Origin: Schizochytrium sp. TIO01
Taxonomy: Eukaryota > Sar > Bigyra > Thraustochytrida > Thraustochytriidae
Direction: 5' to 3'
Length of the DNA: 64,000 bases
Assembly: GCA_004764695.1 (NCBI GenBank)
Contig: SMSO01000007.1
Coordinates: 1,681,270-1,745,269, forward strand
Part shown: in pieces, positions 41,055-52,126 of the stretch
How positions within the stretch are numbered: the first letter of the stretch is position 1
Layout of the letters: every line of letters begins with the position of its first letter
Notes under the pieces: generated by a model
The model's database searches: none
Told to the model about the DNA's origin: nothing
Seen by the model: the letters and a program-made list of their open reading frames with translations, nothing else
Made by a program: the position numbers and the translations under genes

Positions 41055-42254
41055 ATGGCTGAAGCGCGTGTTGTCGCAGCCATGCGCATGGCAAAGACCT
41101 CTCGGGACCAGGAACTCCAGTGGCGCTCTGGAACCCAGATCACGAACATAGCCGCTGGGAAGTTAGACACAGCTCGCATGCCTCGAGAAGCTCGCGCTGC
41201 TAGCCACACCGTCGACGACGACGACGCCAGAGACTTTGAACGGCGCAAGAATGGGCAGTTGTTATTGTTGGAGAATTCGAGGATGAAAGCTCATGCGGCA
41301 AAGGTTGGAGCTCTGGAGCGAGGACCAGAGGCGGCCTCCCCAATGGATTTGCTCGTGGAGAACTCGGCTCGGCTTAGCAGCGAGGACCACTGTGAAGGAA
41401 AAGGGGAAGCTTGGTCCAGGAGAGTGGCTCATCACGTTTTGCCGAGGAAAGTGGGCCTTCGACGAACAAGGGCACTGAGTCACCAAAGCGTAACCAGCAC
41501 GAGCACCGTCAGCACTGCAGCATCCTCTGAGTTTTCTGGAGAGTTTTCACCGGCGAGGGACGACAGAGACCTTGGCGGTTTGCAGGAACGAATCGAGCCG
41601 CGCTCTCGGGAAGAGCAATCTGAAGCGCAACCAGCACTGGAGGTGGCTATTAATACAAAGGACAAACGCAAGAGCGTCTTGGAGGATGAGGCAGCTCTAA
41701 TTTCGGTGCTAGGCCAGAGTCTCGATGCCATGGCCGCGATTGCCTCTATGACACCTGTAAAGACTTCTTGTAAAGATGCAAAAGCAATGAACTGGAGTCT
41801 CGGATGGGGATCCAAGCTCGTGCCAGAGCATGAGACCGTCGCGTCTTGCTTTGTTGGTAAAAAGGTCCCCTCAATCACAGTTGTGGCATACTTGAGACGC
41901 CTGGTCGGATATGTAAATGAATGGCAGCCGAAGCTGGTCGGTGAAACTTCTGTGGGTGTACGTTCACTGATTATGAGCATGATCTACGTTGACCGTCTGT
42001 GCTCTCGGCACCCGACCTTTGCCATCACGCAAGCTAATGTACACCGTGTTTGCATGACGGCTTTCCTAATCTCAATAAAGTTCCTCGAGGATGTTCCGTT
42101 TCCCAATTCTTTTTGGTGCCGTGTTGCAGGCGTCTGCTTGCACGAACTTAACATCTTAGAAGAGAAAATGATTCGCCTTCTCGACTGGGATCTTGCAGTT
42201 TCGCAAGAACAATTTGACCACACACTCCAACTTCTAGGCATGCAATCATGCTAA
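41055..42254 (+). CDS. PHO80-like (P/U-type) cyclin, copy 1
   Basis: A 399-residue protein. The ATG at 41055 (GGGAAGATGGCT) is the first in the frame and well placed; the open frame upstream begins at GTG. Residues 1-230 are charged and low in structure. A PHO80-type cyclin box occupies about 230-390: LISVLGQSLDAMAAI, VVAYLRRLVGYV, VRSLIMSMIYVDRL, VHRVCMTAFLISIKFLEDV, FWCRVAGVCLHELNILEEK and RLLDWDLAV. PHO80-like cyclins pair with PHO85-type CDKs in phosphate response, cell-cycle and polarity control. The gene converges on a second cyclin of the same family, 843 bp between stops, suggesting an old inverted duplication. Confidence 0.93.
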   Translation: MAEARVVAAMRMAKTSRDQELQWRSGTQITNIAAGKLDTARMPREARAASHTVDDDDARDFERRKNGQLLLLENSRMKAHAAKVGALERGPEAASPMDLLVENSARLSSEDHCEGKGEAWSRRVAHHVLPRKVGLRRTRALSHQSVTSTSTVSTAASSEFSGEFSPARDDRDLGGLQERIEPRSREEQSEAQPALEVAINTKDKRKSVLEDEAALISVLGQSLDAMAAIASMTPVKTSCKDAKAMNWSLGWGSKLVPEHETVASCFVGKKVPSITVVAYLRRLVGYVNEWQPKLVGETSVGVRSLIMSMIYVDRLCSRHPTFAITQANVHRVCMTAFLISIKFLEDVPFPNSFWCRVAGVCLHELNILEEKMIRLLDWDLAVSQEQFDHTLQLLGMQSC

Positions 42255-43097
42255 TAGAATGTATATGCCAACAAATGAGCAAATGTGAGGCTAAAGTCTC
42301 GGCATTTACTCCTGTCTCGTGTTGGGTTTCCCAGCCAATTTCTATATTGTCAGCCTTTTCTTCTGGAAACGTTGTCTGAACTTTGTATACATTAGCTCCT
42401 GCAGTTGGAGCTGTCTATTTCTGCTACATTACATTTTTCCAGGCGTCTGGTTCTTTGTTATTCTGCCAACATCGCACTTGTGCGCGCAATGATGAGCGAA
42501 TGATAGATAAAGGCAGACCGTCTGACTGTACTACAAACTCTCGGAAAGGGCGTATGTTAGTTATAACTTGAACTTATGCCTACATGTAATACATCTGCGC
42601 TTCAAAAACATTTGACTTTTAATCTATATGAAAACTCGTGTCTCTTTTTAGTGATTCTTGTTCTTTCCTTTCTTCCACCTTCTCTTATCATGCGCCAAGT
42701 TGAGTAAACCTCAAGTGAAGGTGAGCAAAACAGAAAACAAGACACTAAAAATTGGAACAAACATGATTCATGAATATTTTGCATCAATCTAAAATAAATC
42801 CTAAGGCTATCTTTGTAGAACACATGGTTCACACATTTTTCTATTAGAAGCCTCAGAGCAACTTTGCTTAAAAGTGCTGTGAAGCTGGCATATCCCTAGG
42901 CAAAAACACTGATTCACAACCTCCCGCTAGCATAGTATACAGGAATATCGATGAGCTCGTTTGTCTTCATCTTGTTCATTTCATTCGGAAGGTTGTTTCT
43001 ACAATAGGTATACAATTTGTGTTCAGGAGTCAAATAACTCCTCTATAATTCTTGTGCGATTGCACGTGACGAAGCTTCGTCAGCACACGTGCGCGAG
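42255..43097. other. Convergent 3' intergenic region between the two cyclin genes
   Basis: This region must hold both terminators. It is A/T-rich. CACGTG-containing sequences occur near 43060-43095, close to the stop of the second cyclin, but their position 3' of both genes argues against a promoter role. Confidence 0.4.
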
Positions 43098-44093
43098 TCA
43101 CCCATCATTGCTGATGCTATGGCGGCTGCTTGTGATACTAAGACTACCACTACTACTTGAAACACTATTATTACTACTATTGTCAGCAGGCATCAGACAA
43201 CTGACCAGAGTAAAGCAGCTCTCATATTCATCAGGATGAACGAATAAATCGAACTTGAGCAGCGCACAAAACTGGAACTCGAGCTGGTTGAGCTCTGCCA
43301 ACTCAATACCGCCGACCTGGGACCAAAACCTATTGCTTACCCGACTATCTTCAGTAAACTTGGTTGCAACCAACATACCGGTCAAGATGATGCGGTGCAT
43401 GTTAAAGGTAGAGACACGTGCACGTGGATGCATTTGGTGAATACGATCAGCATAAATGATTGCAATCAGTAAGGAGCGTAAGCCCACATCGCATGCGTGC
43501 CCAGTCTGCTCTCGACGCCAGGCAGACAAGTAATGCACCAGGCGCGCTAGGTAATCTCGAAAAAGAAAGCTCGGTCGTTGCGAGGAGCGAAAGACAAGGA
43601 GATTATCATCTTCGGTTGTCAACTTGCAAGGGTCGCTACAAAAGCAATCGTTCAAACTCGCTACATTTTCTAAGGCGTCACCAATGAGACCAATGAGCTG
43701 ACGCTGTGAACCTTTTGCAGCTGCCATGACTTCGGTCGCATCAGCACCGCGGCGTTCGATATCTGGACTACCGACGCCATCATACAAAGAGAGACCTCCG
43801 CATGGTGAAGCGGCAGTAGTGGACGCAGAACCCGTGGATGCCTGATCGCTACCTTGGGCACTCAGCCGCCGTTTACGAGCTTTCCCGGAATCCTCTTCAA
43901 AGCGCAGTGCTGTTGAAGCTTCCATACATTTTCGTTTGCCTAGACAGGAAGAACTCTCGTCAGCGTTGCTAATTCTATCCTCAGATCCCAGTGCATGCGA
44001 CCCCAAAGCAACTTGTGCCCATCCTTTGACCTTAGCCGACACGTCTACTGCACCCTGATGCTTGACCGCTGCTGCCAGCGCAGCACGCAGCAT
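43098..44093 (-). CDS. PHO80-like (P/U-type) cyclin, copy 2
   Basis: A 331-residue protein from a clear ATG. Residues 1-125 are low-complexity with a KRK/RKRR basic cluster, possibly nuclear targeting. The cyclin box runs from about 130 to 290: LIGLIGDALENVASL, FLFRDYLARLVHYL, LRSLLIAIIYADRI, HRIILTGMLVATKFTED, FWSQVGGIELAELNQLEFQF and LLKFDLFV. This is a closer match to classic PHO80/U-type cyclins than copy 1 (VGG...ELNQLE). A Ser/Asn-rich tail ends the protein. The 5' flank is a CAGT/CAAT microsatellite starting about 53 bp upstream of the ATG. Confidence 0.94.
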   Translation of the reverse strand: MLRAALAAAVKHQGAVDVSAKVKGWAQVALGSHALGSEDRISNADESSSCLGKRKCMEASTALRFEEDSGKARKRRLSAQGSDQASTGSASTTAASPCGGLSLYDGVGSPDIERRGADATEVMAAAKGSQRQLIGLIGDALENVASLNDCFCSDPCKLTTEDDNLLVFRSSQRPSFLFRDYLARLVHYLSAWRREQTGHACDVGLRSLLIAIIYADRIHQMHPRARVSTFNMHRIILTGMLVATKFTEDSRVSNRFWSQVGGIELAELNQLEFQFCALLKFDLFVHPDEYESCFTLVSCLMPADNSSNNSVSSSSGSLSITSSRHSISNDG

Positions 44094-44145
44094 GTCTTTG
44101 CACTAAGCTTCCGCGCTTATCTACTAGCCAGCAAGTTTCCAGGTC

Positions 44146-44159
44146 TGTCAGTCAGTCAG

Positions 44160-44248
<89 letters not shown>
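44146..44248. repeat. (CAGT)4(CAAT)n microsatellite in the 5' flank of cyclin copy 2
   Basis: Four CAGT units are followed by about 22 perfect CAAT units. It ends 155 bp and begins 53 bp upstream of the minus-strand cyclin ATG, so it probably lies in the promoter or 5' UTR. Confidence 0.96.
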
Positions 44249-44659
44249 GTGTGTCAAATCTATTGCAAAGGAGGTACGTAAGTACGTTGGCGCCTTTCTT
44301 CAATATGTACGCCCCGACTAACTCCCAAGAGTTTCTGGGCCAACCTCAGTTCCGTGTCTGCTGGTCCAAACTAGAGCTGCTGCGCAAACCCTCTCAGCGC
44401 GCACCTAAGTGTAAGCTCCTTACAATCCCAGAAGAAAGCTTCGAAATTTGGGATTTGCCGTCCGTTCAGAGCAGCCAGCCACTGCAGCAGCCTGGCCAGG
44501 AAGCCTTGGGATTTGACCAAGCCAACCTGCTGACGCACAACGCTATATTGCAATGATTATCACTCCCTTACGTACCTACTTACCTCCTTACTCGCTTAGG
44601 TACTTACTTCCTTCCTTACCTCTCCGCCAAGTACTTCCTCCTCTTTTCCCAAGCCCTCG

Positions 44660-44677
44660 GGCTGCTGCCGCTGCTGC

Positions 44678-44727
<50 letters not shown>
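44660..44727. repeat. (GCT)n microsatellite
   Basis: GCTGCC interruptions then about sixteen perfect CTG units. It would encode poly-Ala or poly-Ser/Gln, but no gene is apparent. Confidence 0.95.
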
Positions 44728-44728
<1 letters not shown>

Positions 44729-45846
44729 GAATTACCGTTGTCAATGCTGCAGTTGTCTCGCCAATCGCAAAGCTGTTGATTTGGTGTGTTGCAAAGTACT
44801 AGTCCGAGGCAGTGTAATGCCTCAGGAGGATGTGTAATGCCCTCGGTGTGATGTAATTAATTAATCAATTAACGGGGCCTATTATGCGCCGGTAATGAAA
44901 GAAGCCGTGAAATGAGGTACCCAGGCGGAAATTCCCGTCACGCCAGCAGCCGGCCAGGCTCTACGAGGCAACAGCCGCCTGGCTGAACCCGCGTCGTGAT
45001 GAGAGCTCGTGTCGAGCGACAGCGGCGTATTTGCCTGGCAGGGTTCTTTCTGCTCGCCCAGGACTCGCGATGGCAAATAGCGCTCGCTCGCTCGCTCGAC
45101 TATTTCTACTTCTATCTAATGTGTTTCTTCTTGCCGCAAAGTGTTTACAGCGCGAGCGAAGAAGCAAGTAAACTCTGGGCGGGCAGGACGAGACGAGGCA
45201 AACCGAAGCGGTCTTTGCGAAATGTTTCGTGTGCCGCTTCAGGCTTCGTCGCAACCTTGGACGAGTGGCAGCAAGGTTCCTGCGCGCCGACGATCCGATC
45301 CGGTTCGATTCGATTCGATCTGATTTGAGAAACCTTCTTCTACCTACCTCCAGAGCAGAGTCAAACAATCAGTTGATCAGTGGATCGATTCGCGCTCGAT
45401 CGCACGCCGGTTCCGTCGCTTTGGTTGCGGGTCTGGCTGCGACGGGGTGTCTGCCCGGACGACCGGCTGTCTGATTCCGCCTGCAGCTTGCTTTGCAATG
45501 TTCTTTGCAGCTCTGTAGCAGTGTCGTCTTTGCTTTTGCTCAACTTCGTTCAAGCTAGATTGGTGAACTGTCCAACAAAACTACAATTTTGTAGTACCCA
45601 ATTTTCATTACTTTCAACCAAAATTAAAATACATACCCTATCTATCTATCTATTACCTACGCTAGCACTACCCACATCCTGCCTATCGAGGAATGTAATT
45701 AAAAACTCTTTCTTTCCAAAGCCATTTCATCGCTCTTTTCTGTTCTTTTCTGTTCTTTTCTTTTCTTTTCTTTTCCTTTTCTTCCTTCTTCGAAGTGCGA
45801 CTTTCTTTGCTTTCCAAGATTACGCAATAACGAGGTTTCTATATTT

Positions 45847-45878
45847 GTATGTATGTGCGTATGTATGTATGTATGTAT
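45847..45878. repeat. (TATG)n microsatellite
   Basis: About eight units with one GTGC interruption. Confidence 0.92.
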
Positions 45879-46109
45879 TATATATCTATGCTCCATTACC
45901 TCTCAATACGATACATTACAGTACAAAGAAACCCCTTTGACCCTCCACGATGCTTCACTTCTTTCTATCCGCAGCGTTCAGGTTTGTCTCTGCCATTGCT
46001 CCGCCTCGCTCAACGAACGCAGACAACGGCTGAAAGAAAGGAGTTCTCAGGCGGCCTCCGCGATGCCAATGCGGACTGCTGTGTACCCGTCTTTCTATCT
46101 ATGCAATTA

Positions 46110-46159
46110 TTCATTCATTCCTTCATTCCTTCATTCCTTCATTCATTCATTCATTCATT
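46110..46159. repeat. (CATT)n / CATTCCTT repeat
   Basis: CATT units with three CATTCCTT variants, then perfect CATT. Confidence 0.93.
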
Positions 46160-46394
46160 TGATGATGATGGATGGTAACTTATCATAGCAATTGCGCTGA
46201 TTCATTCCTCCATTTACGATGCGAGATCTGAGGAGGTGAATGAAACTCGGACAGACTGATGTCGCTTTCTTTGGCTTTGGTCTGCGACATTGGTTTGGTT
46301 AGTTGTCGGGTTACTTCGAAGCAGAGTTGATTTGGCCTCTTCGACGAACGCAGAGATCTGTCTATGGGTGCTTTTAGTTCTCGCTTGGACCAAG

Positions 46395-46484
46395 AAATGA
46401 ATGAATGTAATGTAATGTAATGTAATGAAATGGAATCTAATGTGATATGATGTGATGTGATGGGATGTAATTAATGTAATGCAG
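46395..46484. repeat. (ATGTA)n and ATGTG-type pentamer repeat
   Basis: Perfect AATGT units at 46402-46430, then degenerate ATGTG/ATGGG units to 46484. Confidence 0.88.
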
Positions 46485-49400
46485 CACCAGATCACAGGGC
46501 AGTGCTTTCCGTTCTCCTGCAGCCTGGATCTGGCCCACCGAAAGGAGGAATATCGATGCCGCCGGAGGCCTCACTTGAAGTCCGATTGGATTGGCCTCGA
46601 ACGAATTGAGCCGTATCGGAATCGATCTATCTGTCAATCGTCCTTTCTCTTTTTCTCTTTTTTCTCTTTTTTCTCTTTCTTTTCTTGTTATGTTTCGCTT
46701 TTAGAGGTCCGCGAGCCCTCGCGGTTCTGCGGCAAGCGCCCTATTAATCCTGTATCCAACGGTTTGGCGCAATCTTTCGGGCGTGCGGGTTATAGTATGA
46801 GGAACCGCGCGAGGTAAAGACTTTCACGGGGCCTGGGCAAAGGGGAGAAAGGAGGGCGCCAGCACTCGGTGGAAAAGGAGGCTCCCAGCGCCGCAAGGTG
46901 GGGCAAGAAAGAGAGGGCTTGAGATGTGAAATGACAAGAGACGGCGGAATATCGTTACCGAGAGATAACAATCGCGGTCGATGAAAGCGATGCGGCGAAA
47001 GCGGTAAATTGAGATTTCAACCAAACTTTCTTCGATTGTCAGGCACATCTAAGAAAGAAAGAAAGAAAGAAAGAACTTGAGACTGGAAAGAAAGGAGGGA
47101 CTTTCACGGACTCAGACGGACGAGGATGATGAGCACGAAGGGAAGAGGAACAATTGGCATTGCTATTATACCACAGCGCGACCAGTTTGCAGATATTGAA
47201 TGACGAAGATGAATTACGGTGTTTGTTTCCTTGTGTTTTTTAAGTTGGGTTTTCTTGTTTGCTTTTCAAGACGCTAGATTCGTTTGGACGAAGGTGCGTA
47301 CCACTTTGCTTTTCTTTGGGGAACTTGTAGAGTAGAAGGTAGGAGGACTCTTCGCGATCAGAGGAACGCTGGCGAGTATTTTCTTTTATACTTTTCTTTT
47401 CAAATTGTCTTCATAACAACTTCTTTCAAGTTTTTAATTAATTAATATAATTTGTGTATCTCTAGAGTATTATAAATCGTCAGGAAAAAGAATGTATGCC
47501 ATAAAATTCAGTTTTGCTTATTTTACTTCATAAGGAAAATCATAGCTTACTGGCAAATCGTCCTTTGCATTGTATATATTGGATAAAGTGGAAACTAAAA
47601 TAGCCAAAATAATGACAACAACAATAATAACAATAACAATATCTTATACTTAAGCCTAATAATACCAACTAATCCATTTGATCGCGCAATAGCGGGAAAA
47701 GGATTTCGTGTGAAGGAAATCTTCTCATCGCATTCTGTTATCATTGCATATCAATAGAAGTGCTAGAGAACCAATGGGACAATGAGACAAAATACATAAA
47801 GTTATGAAATGGTAACAGTGAAGGTGCTCCTAGCTCCGTGCTTGCTTCTCTCTGGTTCTATCCATGTCCATCGAGATCCTGGCGATGGAGACGAATGAAT
47901 TGCGAGGTACGGATAGCACTCCTGACAAAGATGGCATACGTGAGTTGAAGAAGGACGCTGAGCAGGCTATCAGGGACGCTGAGGAGGGTCTGGGCAGGTA
48001 GGACAGGAACAGGTCGAGCGGAGCTGCGCAGGAATTGCGCAGAAGAAGACGGTTGAGGCGGAAGGTTGTCTCACTTGGCATTCGTTGTTACTCACGTCAC
48101 CTCGTTCACTCTTCTTAAATTTTCAAAAGCCTTGCTTGTTTGTTTATTCTACACATACGTAGTGCCAGATTATGAAAGTTGATGGATAAATTAAGACACC
48201 CAAATAAAATAGAATAGTACCTCGGTGCCATGGAGACGACCAGATGAGGATTGGTCTATGGCTCAGAGGTCTACGAAGAGGTGCTCAGAGATGGTTGGGT
48301 CTGAATTGATCAAGAAGATGCATTGATTTTCATGCGACCTTTTTCTTTTGGGTGAAGGTGGTTTTAAGCACGTTTCCTCTTTCAATGCCTTTGCTACCAC
48401 GAGATCTTACCGCCGCACATTTGAGGCAGGGAATCGCCCACCTTTTGCATAAAATGCACCACATTGTTTTTTAATAAAGGTAACAGCAGAAGTAAATGTA
48501 GGTATCAGCAGAAGTTCTCGTTTTCGTGTTTTGCTGAAAACAAAGTAGCGAAACGGTAATTCCTTATAAAACGAAGAAAAGGAAAACGAAAATAAATTTT
48601 AAAACACTTATGGATCAACTTGTAGATTGGGTTAACTATTCTGCAAGGTTTCTGTATTTACGTTTTTAGCGAACCTTGAAACGTACAAAAAACTTGAATT
48701 TAGAATCTCTACTATCCAACAAAGGAAATGAAAAAAAAAAAAAGTGAACCGCTAATACTTCCCCAAGACGTGCTCTCGGATCTGTGTTTTTTTAACTCTT
48801 ACCCTTCATAACTTTACCACCCAACAGTATAATTTGGCTCCAAAAGCTTTTGCAATGCCAATTCTTACATTGTCAGGAGGCATACGTTATGCAGATTCAA
48901 CCTGCTGCATTTCTCGGTGCACCTCAACTGGTATGTATAGATAAAGTGGGGTGTTACTAGTACACTCCTTATCAGACAACCGGGAACTATGCTGAGTTAA
49001 CGGTGGCTTGGAATTCAGCAAGAAACCAACCTTTATAAACACACCAATGGCAACTTAGTTAGACGATCTCCTCTCCTATGTTCAAGGTTCTGTTTTTATT
49101 CATATTATTGTAAAAACAATATTTCTTTTTAAGTTAAAAACAAATGTCTTGGCGTCTTCCCGCGGATCCCTCTTTGTTTTGGCATTTTCTCACTCTTTAT
49201 ATTCCTGTTACATACACGGGTTGTGGGAAACTTACAGAAGCACGACACCAAAGTTGGCAAGAGTCTTTCTTCTTATTCCTCTTCTTCTTACATAGTGATG
49301 CTTTACTTTAAAGAGATTCTTTTCTCCTTTTTCATTCAAAGTGCTCTTGAAGATTGCAAGGTGCAGAGCCATTTTTGCATGCACACGCGTGGCATTCGAT

Positions 49401-50736
49401 TTGTGCAGCTCCGGGATGTGACGAAGGATCATGTATATTTCCCCGTGTAACAGATGAGCATTGTGCTCAATTCTTGATGAAGATAACGCTTTTTTTTATG
49501 CGAACTATCTGACCAGGTCGAGATGGCCTTCGAATATCATAAACACTCTTTGAAGAGACCTTTGCCGCTGCTTCTGTGCTCCAAAAAGAATGTTCACTAT
49601 TTTCTTTCCCTCCTAAAGTTGTGCGTAGGTACCCTCGAAAAGAAGCCCTCCTCTCCTGATACTTTTTGTCTGTCTAAATTGCATGCGAGATTGATTTTGC
49701 ACATTGATACTTTACTCTTACTTCTACTACTAATGTTACTACTTCTGTAGTTCAATATTTCCGCCTCACCTGTGCAAAAAATCCCGCCTTCTCCGTTCGT
49801 GCTTTTCCACACGCAATCAGAATCGTTCACGCAGGTTTACGTAATTGACTTTCATCTTATTTTAGGGGAGCAGAGCAGGCCGAGGCGTGTCCAGATGAGT
49901 CCTTGATTCAATCCCTGGTTCAAGGCAGGCGAGCGAGAGATGAAGCCAAGACTATCGATGCATCGATCGAACAGTTCGCTCGAACTCAGTTGTTGTTTTC
50001 CTCTTAAAGTCCGGCCTCCTCATCAGACTCACAGCCATGATGATGGATCCTTTTTCGTAGGAACTGCTGAGTAGTTTTCAGAAGCCGGCAAAAACCCATT
50101 CGCTCAGCACCAAGCCGAGTCACCGCCTGTTATCCTGCAACAAACGCCGCTTCGCCCTGCGCTGGACGTGGCGTGGCCACACCTCGCTGCTCAGAGCACG
50201 CCAGCACCGCATCGCATCGCATTCCTTTCAAGACCAACAAACTCCTTCAATTCCAATTAATTGATTGTCCAACGAGAGGCGCCAGAATCCTGGTACCTAT
50301 GTACTGCTATGTCCACTTCAGGATTGGTTGTACACATATTACCTCCTAATTGGCGAACTTTGAAGAACCAGATCAATGGCTTACAGTTCATGGTACTGGT
50401 ACGTATCTATGGGACAGAGAGGGTCATTTTCATTTATAAGGAAACAAGCAGAGCCATACTTTTTCCGTCCCACTCTGCGGGTCTTTAGATTTAAGAGCGG
50501 TCCACGCCGTTTGAAAGTACTAGCTAGGCGTTCTCTAGTTGAGAGCGAGGAGGTGGACAAGCGCGAGGAGGTGGACAAGCGCGAGGAGGAGTTGCAAACG
50601 GCGTGGGATTGCGGGATGGCGATACAGACACGCAAAGAAGTTGCAAGGACCGCCGCAGCAGTGGAGGATGGAGGCTTTCAGCAAGGTTGCTACTGGCGTT
50701 AGAGTTGCGGCGAGGGACGAGGCGTGTTTGTGCGGC

Positions 50737-50866
50737 ATGGAGTCTCCGCCGCGAGCCGGCAGCTCGAGCTATGAAGCGTGGACGGACGAGGATGACAAGG
50801 AGAAGAAGCCTCGCCAGATTTTGTTGAAGAGTCGAAAGACTTGGTTCCTCGCAGCGCTGCTCGTCG
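50737..50866 (+). other. Candidate cytoplasmic tail and first half of membrane anchor of the sulfotransferase, in the neighbouring frame
   Basis: From the ATG at 50737 this frame gives an acidic/basic N-terminus (MESPPRAGSSSYEAW, then DDKEKKPRQILLKSRK) and the beginning of a hydrophobic helix (TWFLAALLV). Directly after, the hydrophobic stretch continues in the frame of the sulfotransferase (WATVIIVWFMGPF). Skipping one base near 50866 joins the two into a single type II anchor of about 22 residues. The upstream ATG at 50668 is in the same frame. Confidence 0.6.
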
Positions 50867-50893
50867 TGGGCCACGGTTATCATCGTCTGGTTC

Positions 50894-52126
50894 ATGGGCC
50901 CATTTACTTCGAGGGACAGCATCACCCCGAGCACCCGAGGCTACCTCTCTTCCGTGAAGATCGTGACGGAGAGCGACGAAAACACTGGATACACCGAAGT
51001 CGCCGAGGAGGCAGGCACCGCCACGAACATCAAGTCCGAATTACTGACGCTCCAAAAACTCAGCAGCGCGCGAGACGGCATCAAGAACCGATGCCCAAAG
51101 GGATCCATCATCCACTTTCTCTTTCCTCATGTCAACAAGGCTGGCGGTCGCTCCATGGAAGCCACCTTTGGGTCAGACGCCCGGTCTAGAGTTTTTTCTC
51201 GAGAAAGATATCTCTACCACGGCCCTCGCTCGCGCACACACAAGTTCAGGTTAACTGACTCGCATCGATCGTACACGCAGCTTGCTGTCAAGTTTGGCTG
51301 GAACAACAGTGTCAAGGAGCTAGACGCCAACAGCTTGGAGTTCACCTCGCATAAAAACTGTCTCCGATGGATGTTTGGCATGCGTGACCCGGTCTCAAGG
51401 ATGGTCTCGGCATTCTACGCCATGACAGGTCGAACGATTTCAAATCCAAAGTATGGCAAGAAGAATTCCCATGGTCTTTTTCAGCACTTCTCTTGCTATG
51501 ATAAGTCGGTGGGAAGCAAACGTATGTTGGACCCAGACTTCACCATCGAAGAGTGGGCACGCCTTCCTCTCGAGGAGCGCGAGCGCTGCAGTCCATCCTT
51601 TAACCTCCATGTAAGGTATCTCGCTCCTGAGTATCCTGACAACACACCGGAGCAACTCGAGGTTGCCAAGGTCCGTTTGGCGAGCATCAGCTGGTTCTAC
51701 ATCATTGAGCAAATGCAAGAGTCCTGGCAGCTCTTCTCATACGTGTACGGAACCGATTTCGTTACGTACACGCCGACCTTTAACTTAAACGAATACTCCA
51801 AGGATCTCAGCGACACTGCGCGTCGCGTCTTGGAGGAGCACAACAAGTACGACATTGAGCTCTACCAGTACGCTGTACAACTCTTCGAGGAGCGTATTCA
51901 GATCATGAATAAAGACCCAACGGATCCGTTCTTCAAGCCGTATTCTTTCGAGTGTGACCCGGAGCAGATTTGCTGGTCAAAGAACGATGCACGCACGTTT
52001 TGGCCCGTTTCCGAGGCTTCATGGGAGAAACACTATGCAACGCCTGGTGCCGCCAAAATTTTCCAAATTTGTACGGCTACCCGTGGCTGCTGGCGCAACG
52101 ATGCGAAAGACAAACCATTTCCCTGA
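50894..52126 (+). CDS. Golgi-type sulfotransferase (uninterrupted part)
   Basis: A 410-codon frame from the ATG at 50894. The 5'-phosphosulfate-binding loop appears as FPHVNKAGGRSMEA (about 76-89) and the 3'-phosphate-binding motif as RDPVSRMVSAFY (about 165-176), the order and spacing of PAPS-dependent carbohydrate sulfotransferases (heparan-sulfate/Sulfotransfer_2 type). The rest (DFTIEEWARLPLEER, FNLHVRYLAP, WFYIIEQMQESWQLF) fits that fold. It should transfer sulfate from PAPS to a polysaccharide in the Golgi lumen, plausibly sulfated cell-wall or scale galactan if the host is a thraustochytrid. With the ATG used here there is no membrane anchor; a convincing one lies just upstream in another frame (50737-50866), so the real gene probably starts there and a one-base shift separates the parts. 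Confidence 0.88.
   Translation: MGPFTSRDSITPSTRGYLSSVKIVTESDENTGYTEVAEEAGTATNIKSELLTLQKLSSARDGIKNRCPKGSIIHFLFPHVNKAGGRSMEATFGSDARSRVFSRERYLYHGPRSRTHKFRLTDSHRSYTQLAVKFGWNNSVKELDANSLEFTSHKNCLRWMFGMRDPVSRMVSAFYAMTGRTISNPKYGKKNSHGLFQHFSCYDKSVGSKRMLDPDFTIEEWARLPLEERERCSPSFNLHVRYLAPEYPDNTPEQLEVAKVRLASISWFYIIEQMQESWQLFSYVYGTDFVTYTPTFNLNEYSKDLSDTARRVLEEHNKYDIELYQYAVQLFEERIQIMNKDPTDPFFKPYSFECDPEQICWSKNDARTFWPVSEASWEKHYATPGAAKIFQICTATRGCWRNDAKDKPFP

Larger units (their letters stand above)
44249..50736. other. 6.5 kb without a confident gene
   Basis: The region holds moderate repeats (listed), A/T-rich stretches (47380-47680, 48440-48760, 49080-49200) and short frames. The most coding-like piece is at 47830-48110, where both strands are open: a plus 45-codon ATG frame (47864-48001) encodes an acidic helical peptide (IRELKKDAEQAIRDAEEGL), and a minus 83-codon ATG frame (47830-48081) overlaps it. 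I recognise neither. Confidence 0.5.
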
